Source of the DNA: an uncultured Chloroflexota bacterium
Lineage (GTDB): Bacteria > Chloroflexota > UBA4733
Direction: 5' to 3'
NCBI GenBank assembly: GCA_937967325.1
Contig: CALBSQ010000202.1
Location: 3,236 to 67,235, forward strand
Length of the DNA stretch: 64,000 nucleotides
Below the pieces are notes generated by a model. The model was given only the letters and a program-made list of their open reading frames with translations, ran no database searches and was not told the DNA's origin. Of this stretch, positions 7,309 through 14,569 are shown piece after piece. The stretch's first letter is position 1; every line of letters begins with the position of its first letter. The translations under genes were made by a program, and so were the position numbers.

Positions 7309-8748
7309 TCACGATGGCATCCCCAGCCGGCGGCGGATCTCCAGGTGGCGAGCGAGCGTGGGGACATTGCGCTCGCCGGGCTGGTGGATATAGGTAAATG
7401 GCAATGGGCCACCGAGGAACGCTTCCAACCGGCGGCGTCGGTCGCGCACGATATCGGGGTGCTCCGCCGCCACGTCCCGCGTCTCGTCGGGGTCGGCGGC
7501 GCTGTGGAAGAGCAGCGCCTGAGCCTCCGGACGCACCGTGTCGATGATGTAACACCACTCCCGGTCGCGCACACAGGCACGCTCCGTCCAGGCGCTGATT
7601 ATCGCGTCGCCATGCAGATCGGCGGCCGCTCCGGTGACCAGCGGCCAGGCGCTGTGCCCCTCCAGCGGCTCCGGCGATTCGACCCCGACGAGGTCGAGGA
7701 TGGTCGCCGGAATGTCGTGGCTCAGGACATACGGAGCAACGTGCCGGCCGGCGTGGGCCTTGCCGGGCATGCGGATCAACCAGTTGATTTGCTGATTGTA
7801 GCGGCGCGGCCCGTGCAGGTTCTTGCTGAAGATGCCGTTCTCCATCAGCTCGGTGCCGTGGTCGCTGAGGAACATGACGACCGTATCGTCCCAGAGGCGC
7901 ATGTCGTCCAGCGTATTCAGGAGCACGCCGAGCCACTTGTCCACGAAGCTGACGTAGCCGTAGTAGAGCGCCTTGGTCCGCTCGATATCGGCGGCGGACT
8001 TCTTGGTCTGGCCGTGGCGATCCTGACCGATCTGGGGCAGGATGAACTCCTTGGCTGCCGGGTTGGCGTAATAGCGGTCGGCGAAGTAGGTGGGCGGGTC
8101 CCAGAATTCGTGCGGCGCGAAGCTATCGATCCACAGGAAGAAAGGCGGGCGACGATAGTTATCTTCCAGGAAACGGATCGCTCCCTGCACCAGGCGCGGT
8201 GTGAAGTAGTCGAGCTCGGTGCGGCGGTCCTGCACATTGAGCAGGTAGTGTCGCAGCACGGAATGGCGAGGATCGTCCTCCTCCCCGTCGGGGACGTGCG
8301 GTCGCAGGTCGACGCTGCGCAAGGGTCCGACGTGCAGCGGGTCGACCTCCTGACCGCGGATGAAATCCCAGTGCATGAAGCCGCGAGTGAAGTTCATGTT
8401 CGGCTTGAACATGTGGAAGACGTCGGCGACCAACCCGGTAACGTAGCCGGCGTCGAAGAGGATATCGGCCAGTGTCAGGTACGCGTCGGGTATGCGGTGC
8501 CAACCCAAACTCGGCCCGGCTAGGCCGCGGTTGCCGGGGTTGCGCCGGTAGGGGAAGGTACGCTGGCCCGTGAAGAGCGCCAGGCGCATCTCGATGGTCG
8601 GTTGGGCCTCCCCGTAGGCGCTGTCGAAGACGACGCTTTCGCGCATGAGCTGATCGAGGTTGGGCGTCTGGACGAAGCTGAGCTTCTTCCCCGGCCCGAT
8701 CATGTCGGCGCGGAAGGTGTCCGCGCAGATACAGATGACATTCAGCAC
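7309..8748 (-). CDS. Sulfatase-superfamily hydrolase with threonine nucleophile
   Basis: 479 residues of the alkaline phosphatase/sulfatase fold. Metal-binding ADT is at 9-11, the core 'TPNLDQLMRES' follows, and 'FLSDHGTELMENG' supplies the second metal ligands. In true type I sulfatases the nucleophile is formylglycine made from C-x-P-x-R; here the aligned sequence is T51-I-E-M-R55, so formylglycine cannot form and Thr51 would act directly, as in phosphatases, phosphodiesterases and phosphonate hydrolases. No signal peptide, so probably cytoplasmic. GTG start at 8748 follows GGGAGGGA; a longer start is possible. It heads toward catabolic neighbours in the same direction. Sulfate ester versus phosphate diester substrate is undecided. 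Confidence 0.85.
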   Translation of the reverse strand: MLNVICICADTFRADMIGPGKKLSFVQTPNLDQLMRESVVFDSAYGEAQPTIEMRLALFTGQRTFPYRRNPGNRGLAGPSLGWHRIPDAYLTLADILFDAGYVTGLVADVFHMFKPNMNFTRGFMHWDFIRGQEVDPLHVGPLRSVDLRPHVPDGEEDDPRHSVLRHYLLNVQDRRTELDYFTPRLVQGAIRFLEDNYRRPPFFLWIDSFAPHEFWDPPTYFADRYYANPAAKEFILPQIGQDRHGQTKKSAADIERTKALYYGYVSFVDKWLGVLLNTLDDMRLWDDTVVMFLSDHGTELMENGIFSKNLHGPRRYNQQINWLIRMPGKAHAGRHVAPYVLSHDIPATILDLVGVESPEPLEGHSAWPLVTGAAADLHGDAIISAWTERACVRDREWCYIIDTVRPEAQALLFHSAADPDETRDVAAEHPDIVRDRRRRLEAFLGGPLPFTYIHQPGERNVPTLARHLEIRRRLGMPS

Positions 8749-8865
8749 AGTCTCGTCCCTCCCCTGCTCTGAAAATGCCCCACCCCAACCCCTCCCCAGC
8801 AAGCTGGATGGAGAGGGGCTTTTCGTCCGCGCGGGCGGCGGCGCGCCGCCGTGGGGTCTGCTCCG

Positions 8866-9843
8866 TCAATCTAGGACCAAGTCAAGACCGGCCGAGACCT
8901 GGCTGAGCTGGGCCAGGTCGGCCGGGGGAATCTCGACGTCCAGGGCGCCGGCGTTCTCCTTGATCTGGGCCGCGGTATCGGCTCCGGAGATTGCTGTCGT
9001 CACCTCGGGGTGGGAAAGCACCCAACGCAAGGCGACCTGGGCGATCGTCGCACCATGGCGCTCGGCCACCTGCTGAACCGCGGTGGCGACCTCGGCGGCC
9101 GTACCGCGCAGCGTCTGCTCATACTGGGTCCGCCGCCTGCCGCCCCAAAGGGTGTCCGGCGGCGGCGCCACGCCGGGGCGGTAGGCGCCGCTGAGCAGAC
9201 CGGTTCCCAGCGGCGCGTAGGCCATGAGCCCGACGCCGAGCGCGCGGGTGAGCGGGAACATCTCCCGCTCCAGGTCCCGGTTCAGGAGGCTGTAGGGATT
9301 CTGCACCGTGATCAGTGGCGCCGCCTGGATGCGCTCTTGCACCCACAAGGCCCGGCAGACCTGCCAGGCGGCATAGTTGCAGACTCCCACATAGCGAATC
9401 TTGCCCTGATGCACGAGGTCGTCCAGTGCCCGCAGTTGCTCCTCCAACGGGGTGGAAGCATCAAACGCGTGGAGGAGGTAGACGTCGATCCGGTCGGTCG
9501 CAAGGCGTTGTAAGGACCGCTCCACCTCGCGCATGATGTGGTAGCGCGAGCCGCCGGCATCGTTGGGGCCATTGCCGACTGCGCTGCAGACCTTGGAGGT
9601 GATCACGACCTCATCGCGCCGCCGCTTGATGGCGCGGCCCAAAATCACCTCCGACCGGCCGGCGTAGGTCCGGTCGTCCATCAACCCGTAGACGTTGGCG
9701 CAGTCGAAAAGGTTGATGCCGCTCTCAAGAGCGGCATGGATCAGTTGCTCTGCCGCCGCTTCGTCGCTCTGACCACGCAGGCCGAGGCCCAGCGCCAATC
9801 GCGACACCTTGATTCCGGCCGTGCCGAAGTTAGCGTACTCCAC
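8866..9843 (-). CDS. Aldo/keto reductase
   Basis: 325 residues forming an NADPH-dependent (beta/alpha)8 oxidoreductase. The catalytic tetrad is visible: Asp and Tyr in 'FDCANVYG', Lys in 'VVITSKV', and His in 'YLLHAFD'. The C-terminal 'QVALRWVLSHPEVTTAISGA' is the cofactor-binding segment. It resembles the class that reduces sugar-derived or methylglyoxal-type carbonyls. The GTG start at 9843 follows AAGGGGAG at a normal distance; extended starts have no support. Lies 117 bases upstream of the sulfatase-like gene in the same direction, suggesting a shared catabolic transcript. Confidence 0.9.
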   Translation of the reverse strand: MEYANFGTAGIKVSRLALGLGLRGQSDEAAAEQLIHAALESGINLFDCANVYGLMDDRTYAGRSEVILGRAIKRRRDEVVITSKVCSAVGNGPNDAGGSRYHIMREVERSLQRLATDRIDVYLLHAFDASTPLEEQLRALDDLVHQGKIRYVGVCNYAAWQVCRALWVQERIQAAPLITVQNPYSLLNRDLEREMFPLTRALGVGLMAYAPLGTGLLSGAYRPGVAPPPDTLWGGRRRTQYEQTLRGTAAEVATAVQQVAERHGATIAQVALRWVLSHPEVTTAISGADTAAQIKENAGALDVEIPPADLAQLSQVSAGLDLVLD

Positions 9844-10050
9844 GATCGTCTCCCCTTCACTTTCCCGGTACGAGACCGTCCGCCGAGCTAAGCCATGCGC
9901 ACCGCCCATTAACACGCGGTAACAATAGGACATCGCAGCAATAGCGCGGCAAGGTGCCGTGGTCGCATCCGGCGACGACCGTCATTGGCCGCCTGATCGC
10001 AGCTTCTGCGTCGTGCGAGCAAGGCATCAACACATCCAAAATAGCAGGAC

Positions 10051-11427
10051 CTACTCGGCCGTGAACTCGGTCATCACGTTCCAGACGTCGTCGGAGATGG
10101 TGTTCAGAACGTAGTAGGTGAACCTGGTCAGACCGGCGTCGACCATCGCCTGGAGGAGATGGCGCAGCTCCTCGGCGTTCAACCAGCTCCCCTCGTGCTC
10201 CAGGCCGACGAAGGGCGAGATTTTCTCGGGATCGCCGACACGAAAGAGCATCTTGCGCGACTCGCGGTAGACGATCTCGTCGAAGAAGGCCTTGGGAGCC
10301 GGCCGCTCGAAGTCGGCGATTCGGTAGCCACCTGGCAGCCGGACGCCGAGCAGCCGGCAGGCGAGCGCCTCGATTCGGACGTCATCGAGTGCCGGATTCC
10401 ACTCCCGCAGCGTCTGGGCGTAGCGGGAGAGCGTCCCCTTGAAGCCGTCGAAGCCGTGCATCCAGAGATAGTGCTTCGATTGCAGGAAATCGCTGATCCG
10501 GCTCAGGCGGCGAAAGTTGACCCCCTGAATGGTCGCGAAGCAGGGGAGTCGCGGACAGATGCCGTACTCCAGGCGGGGATCGATCGCTTTGATGGTGCGG
10601 TGGTGCGCGCCGATCTGGTGGTCGATCACCGCCGTCTTGAACCGCAACACGTCAAACACGCCCGGATCCTCCAGCAGCAGGTCGACGGCATCGAACACAC
10701 CTTGCTCGGCGTCCAGGAAAAGGTCGACCTGGGCCGGGGTCAGCCCGTGGATAAGCCCCCGAATTCGGTCCGATGCCCCTTGGATGGCAGCGAAATCTAC
10801 CCCCAGGCTCCTGGCGATCTCCTGGTGCGCGAGGTCGATGGGGAGCGGCGCGAAGAGCTGGCCGCCGTGTCCGAATCCTGGCGTGATCTCGTAGCCGAAG
10901 CCGGGGCCATCGGTGACGAAGCCGGCGACAGTGGGATAGTGGACGCAATAGTCCCGATAGCGCGCGGCGACGTAGTCCCAGCTGTGGGCGCGCTTCGCCT
11001 CTTCGGACGCCCAGGTCGCGGGACCGTCCGGGCCGGCGCCGATGTAGCCAAAATAGTAGACGCGCATGCCTCTCGACGAGAGCTGCTCGATCAAGGCGGC
11101 GAGCCGCTCGGCCTTCCCTTCCAGGCCCGGCGCGAGCTCCGGCGGGGTCGCGCCCAGTCCCTCATAGAGCTCGGGCGTCGCGGCAAATGGCGGGGCCACA
11201 CAGCGCCCCCCCGGCGACGCCGCGAAGAACCGATCGACGAAGCGACCATGGGACGCTCTGTTCAGGAGCAGCCGAGCGTCCGTCTCGTCGAGTCGCTCGT
11301 CGTACAACATCCCCCAGGTGAACAGGAGATCGCACACGCCACCGGCGAGCAGCTCGTTCTGGACGCGCTCATCCTCGAGAATATCGAACGGTGGAAACAC
11401 GAACATCAAAGGCCGCAGTCGTTGCAC
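10051..11427 (-). CDS. Unknown enzyme-like protein, possible glycosidase-type TIM barrel
   Basis: 458 residues; I do not recognise the family with confidence. It has no signal peptide or membrane segment. The alternation of strands and helices, and acidic residues at strand ends such as 'VAGFVTDGPGFGYEITPGFG' (about 165-185), 'LFTWGMLYDER' and 'FVGLEHEGSW', recall glycoside-hydrolase-like TIM barrels found beside sugar catabolic genes. The GTG start at 11427 follows GGGAGGG. Neighbours on the same strand are an enolase-superfamily enzyme upstream and an aldo/keto reductase downstream, which supports a role in breakdown of a carbohydrate or sugar acid. The function is otherwise unassigned. Confidence 0.6.
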   Translation of the reverse strand: MQRLRPLMFVFPPFDILEDERVQNELLAGGVCDLLFTWGMLYDERLDETDARLLLNRASHGRFVDRFFAASPGGRCVAPPFAATPELYEGLGATPPELAPGLEGKAERLAALIEQLSSRGMRVYYFGYIGAGPDGPATWASEEAKRAHSWDYVAARYRDYCVHYPTVAGFVTDGPGFGYEITPGFGHGGQLFAPLPIDLAHQEIARSLGVDFAAIQGASDRIRGLIHGLTPAQVDLFLDAEQGVFDAVDLLLEDPGVFDVLRFKTAVIDHQIGAHHRTIKAIDPRLEYGICPRLPCFATIQGVNFRRLSRISDFLQSKHYLWMHGFDGFKGTLSRYAQTLREWNPALDDVRIEALACRLLGVRLPGGYRIADFERPAPKAFFDEIVYRESRKMLFRVGDPEKISPFVGLEHEGSWLNAEELRHLLQAMVDAGLTRFTYYVLNTISDDVWNVMTEFTAE

Positions 11428-11483
11428 GGTTGCCCTCCCAAGGAGTCATCTCGAACGTGTTGCGCGGGAACCACGCGGAATCA

Positions 11484-11620
11484 CCGTCCCGCGGACGTCC
11501 CTCGAGCATGAAAGGGACCGCAGTCCCCCCGGTACTTAGCCGCCGATCGCAATCGCGGCCCCGGCGCCTCCGTCGCCTCGGTTATCCCACTTTCACCTCA
11601 GACGCCAATCCACCCAAGCT
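11484..11620 (+). repeat. Dispersed repeat, copy B
   Basis: Contains CCGTCCCGCGGACG, CTCGAGCATGAAAGGGACCG, CAGTCCCCCCGGT and CGCCGATCGCAATCGCGGCC. It matches the reverse complement of 48851-48965 at most positions and 7160-7265 more loosely. Occupies nearly the whole gap between the unknown enzyme gene and the enolase-superfamily gene. Confidence 0.8.
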
Positions 11621-11631
11621 GCGCTCAATGC

Positions 11632-12882
11632 TCACTCCACGACCGGCGCTTCCCGGCACCGCTCATACAGATCCGCGAAGTCCCTCGAACCGTCATCTTC
11701 GCGCACGTCGAGGCGGACGCCGGGGACGAAGCCGGGCAGGTGGCCGAAGTAGAACGCCTCCTGGCGCTGTAGCTCCTCGGCGAAGTGCCAGCGACTGCCG
11801 CTGGGGTACACCACCGTCGAGACGCGGCGGGTCGCGGGGGCTGGCGGGGCGGAGCGCAACGCCTCGATCAGGTTCGGGTCGGGCGCGATGCCAAGGCCGG
11901 GCGCGTCGGGTACCGGCAGCCAGCCATGGGTGACCCGGGGAGCCGGCGCCACGTCCTGCAGCCAGATATCGTGTGCCGACAGGTGCGAGAGCAGCGCCTC
12001 GTCGCAGGTCGATGCCAGATGCGCCACCCAGGCCGCGCGGAGCGCGGTGCCCACGGTCTGAATCCAGAACGGCTTACGAAACTCGTGGAGGGTCCCTGCC
12101 AGCGAGCGCAGCCGGTCGACGTCGGCGCCACCGAGGACGAATCCATCGAACATCTGCTCGCGGAGCTGGATCGTGCCCGGCGTGCCGGGATCGAAGCCGG
12201 GGTCGGAGCGGACGTGACAGCAGCCGCCGCCGAAGTGGCCGACGATCGGGCGATCCACCGAGCGGCGCAGGATCTGGTAGCCCTCGACGTCGCGCTGCGG
12301 GATCGGAGACTCGAACCCGCCGACGCAGTCGTACTGCGCCAGCGCCCGCAGGACCGGCCGCGCCAGCCGAGCCTCGCGCAGGTGACCGTTGAAGTCCAGC
12401 CACAGTCGGAAGCCCTTGGGGGCGACCTCGGCCGCCGCGGCGATCTGCTCGCGGGGATCCCACCAGGGCCGGCACTTGAACTTGTAGCTGGTGTAGCCGA
12501 GCGAGGCGGCGTAGCGAATCTGCTGGGCGAGCACGTCTGGGGGAAGGTCGATCGTCCAGTAGGCGAAGGGGATACGGCGGCGCACCGAGCGGCCCATGAG
12601 CACGTGGGCCGGCACGCCGAGCGTCTTGCCCACGGCGTCGAAGCAGGCCATCTGCATGCCACCGTGCCGCGCCGCGCGCAAGGCTTCCACGGCGTCGCGG
12701 CCAATCCAGGCCGATGGATCGACCGGGGCTCCCGTATCATCGCCATATCCCTCGGCGCCGTTCGCCAACTCGACCCGGTAGAGCGTGAGCTGGGCGCCCT
12801 GCGCCGACCGGACCATGTGGGGTCTGACCTCCGGGCGAAAAGCCATGTTTAGAGGAATCGTCTCGACGGCCACGATTTTCAT
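11632..12882 (-). CDS. Enolase-superfamily protein (mandelate racemase/muconate lactonizing type)
   Basis: 416 residues of the enolase superfamily, whose members abstract a proton next to a carboxylate on sugar acids or related substrates using Mg2+. The second-strand K-x-K general base is present (K134, K136 in SYKFKC), the first metal ligand D163 ('LDFNG') and the second E191 ('FESPI'). The third ligand position, normally Asp or Glu, reads 'PIVGHFGG' with H216, which is unusual. The C-terminus is about 50 residues longer than typical. ATG start at 12882 follows GGAGAG. Divergent from the PhyH gene across 200 bases, suggesting joint control. Substrate unknown. Confidence 0.85.
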   Translation of the reverse strand: MKIVAVETIPLNMAFRPEVRPHMVRSAQGAQLTLYRVELANGAEGYGDDTGAPVDPSAWIGRDAVEALRAARHGGMQMACFDAVGKTLGVPAHVLMGRSVRRRIPFAYWTIDLPPDVLAQQIRYAASLGYTSYKFKCRPWWDPREQIAAAAEVAPKGFRLWLDFNGHLREARLARPVLRALAQYDCVGGFESPIPQRDVEGYQILRRSVDRPIVGHFGGGCCHVRSDPGFDPGTPGTIQLREQMFDGFVLGGADVDRLRSLAGTLHEFRKPFWIQTVGTALRAAWVAHLASTCDEALLSHLSAHDIWLQDVAPAPRVTHGWLPVPDAPGLGIAPDPNLIEALRSAPPAPATRRVSTVVYPSGSRWHFAEELQRQEAFYFGHLPGFVPGVRLDVREDDGSRDFADLYERCREAPVVE

Positions 12883-13082
12883 GCTCGATCTCTCCAGTGT
12901 TAGTCATGCATGCGCCATCATAGTCATTCCGGGATGGAGGCAAGTCCTGGCATTCACGTCATCCCGTCTCCCTGCATCTGGCTCGCGTCTGCGTCCATTT
13001 CGACACCCCATGCCAAACTGCCCGATCTGCGCTATAGTAGCGACGAACGAGCGCAGACAGGCTCGGGAGGGAAACAGTACAC

Positions 13083-14078
13083 ATGGCTATTGCGACCACC
13101 CCCAAGGTAGACATCGAACGGTTCAACGAAGAGGGGTATCTCGTCGTCGACGACGTGCTCGATCTGCAGCGCGACCTCGACCCGGTCATGGCCGAGTACA
13201 CGGCCTTATTGGACGAGCTCGCCTCGCGTTGGCACGCGGAAGGCAAGCTCACCTCCACCTATGCTGAGCTGCCCTTCGTGCAGCGGCTCGCCCACGTGCT
13301 CAGTGAGATGGGCACGAAGGCCTACCAGCACTTCGACATCTCGCTCGCCTTCAGCGGCGTGACCGAAGAGACGCCGATCCACCTGGGCCCCGCGGTGTTC
13401 GGGCTGCTCTCCAGCCCCCGGCTCATGGACGCCGTGGAGCAGCTCATCGGACCGGAGATCCTGTCCAACCCGATCCAGCATGTCCGCATCAAGCCGCCCG
13501 AGCGCTTGCTGCCGCCGGAGTTTCGCGGCTCGCTGGTCGGGCAGACCGACTGGCACCAGGACCAGGGGGTAGCCCTGCCCGAGGTCGACGAGACGGAGAT
13601 GCTCACGGTCTGGCTGCCCATCACCGACGCCACGGAGGAGAACGGCTGCCTCTGCGTGGTCCCGCGCAGCTACCAGCGCGGCCTCGTCGCGCACTGCTCG
13701 GCCCAGAAGGGCAGCTCGCGCACCGGTCTGCACATCCCCGACTCGATTCGCGGGCCGGACTTCACCCCCGTGCCAATCAAGCGGGGCGGCGTGCTGTTCT
13801 TACACCGGCGGACCATGCACGCGTCCCTGCGCAACATGAGCGACGGCGTGCGCTGGAGCTTCGACTTACGCTACCAGCCCATCGGCCAGCCAACCGGGCG
13901 CCCTTGGTTCCCTTCTTGGGTAGTGCGCAGCCGCAAGAGCCCGGACAGCGCGGTGACCGACTGGCGCGTCTGGGCGGACCTCTGGCGCGGCGCGCGTTCC
14001 CACTTGACCACGAACCCGCCCACCGGCAAGTTCAATCGCTGGACCGGCGACGAGCCAATCTGCGCGGAGAACCTCTGA
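13083..14078 (+). CDS. Phytanoyl-CoA dioxygenase-like Fe(II)/2-oxoglutarate oxygenase (first copy)
   Basis: 331 residues, cytoplasmic. The double-stranded beta-helix core shows the Fe(II) ligands H158 and D160 in 'DWHQDQG', with the distal histidine in 'RRTMHASLRNMSDG' and the 2-oxoglutarate arginine soon after ('VRWSFDLRYQ'). PhyH-family enzymes hydroxylate small carboxylic or amine substrates; bacterial members are very diverse, so phytanoyl-CoA need not be the substrate. ATG at 13083 is preceded by GGGAGGG. Two more family members occur at 38756-39589 and 60053-60817. It faces away from the enolase-superfamily gene. Confidence 0.9.
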   Translation: MAIATTPKVDIERFNEEGYLVVDDVLDLQRDLDPVMAEYTALLDELASRWHAEGKLTSTYAELPFVQRLAHVLSEMGTKAYQHFDISLAFSGVTEETPIHLGPAVFGLLSSPRLMDAVEQLIGPEILSNPIQHVRIKPPERLLPPEFRGSLVGQTDWHQDQGVALPEVDETEMLTVWLPITDATEENGCLCVVPRSYQRGLVAHCSAQKGSSRTGLHIPDSIRGPDFTPVPIKRGGVLFLHRRTMHASLRNMSDGVRWSFDLRYQPIGQPTGRPWFPSWVVRSRKSPDSAVTDWRVWADLWRGARSHLTTNPPTGKFNRWTGDEPICAENL

Positions 14079-14169
14079 CGGTTCCTCTATTTCGGGCCAA
14101 TCACATGCGACGGTCCACCCGACGCTGACGGAGGTTCGGCAGGTGGCGCGGCGAGTTCCTGGGGGGCGA

Positions 14170-14312
14170 TGGTGTAGGGGCTGGCCTTGTGCCTGCCCTG
14201 GTCCCCCCACCCGGCGGTATTCCCTACCGGCATGCGACGTGACGGCGGCGAGCCATAGGTAGCCGAGGTTGGTGTGGCGACCAGGGCAGGCACAAGGCCA
14301 GCCCCTACACCA
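14170..14312. repeat. Palindromic element, 34-bp inverted repeats (GTAGGGGCTGGCC type)
   Basis: Arms 14170-14203 and 14279-14312 are perfect reverse complements containing GTAGGGGCTGGCCTTGTGCC, with a 75-base spacer. The same arm sequence forms a second element at 31614-31751. It sits upstream of the LuxR-type STAND regulator. MITE-like, no ORF. Confidence 0.88.
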
Positions 14313-14569
14313 CCCCGCCGGTAACGGCGGAACAAATAATGAAACTCCAACGCGACCGTGGTTCGCCGGCTCAAGGACGACCCAGAGATCCGGACGCCCT
14401 TGATCTTTCGTTCCAATTTCGCGTTATCCTAAAGGTCGTCAGGCGGCCGGCTGGGAGTCCAGACAGAAACAGAAACTCCCCCTGGCGCATCCTCGGGCCT
14501 TGCTCTGACGGAGATCTGAGGATCGCGGACGGTCGAACTGCCGGCGGCGTCGCTGGGACGGAGAAACCG

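Noticed and set aside
8788..8823. Hairpin-like sequence with CCCCTCC and GAGAGGGG followed by CTTTT
   Set aside because: The T-run is on the wrong strand for the nearby genes (both minus), and the stem is broken; probably a common GC-rich repeat and not a terminator.
11391..11933. Plus-strand open frame across the enolase-superfamily gene end
   Set aside because: Opposite-strand shadow of a well-supported gene and overlaps repeat copy B.
12295..12320. tRNA-like T-loop word (GACTCGAACCC)
   Set aside because: Lies inside the enolase-superfamily coding region and has no matching acceptor or anticodon arms.
13020..13045. TATAGT as -10 for the first PhyH gene
   Set aside because: No acceptable -35 at 16-18 bases.
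14339..14569. N-terminal extension of the LuxR-type STAND regulator
   Set aside because: The added 77 residues have no domain character, and a good ribosome site lies before the ATG at 14570.
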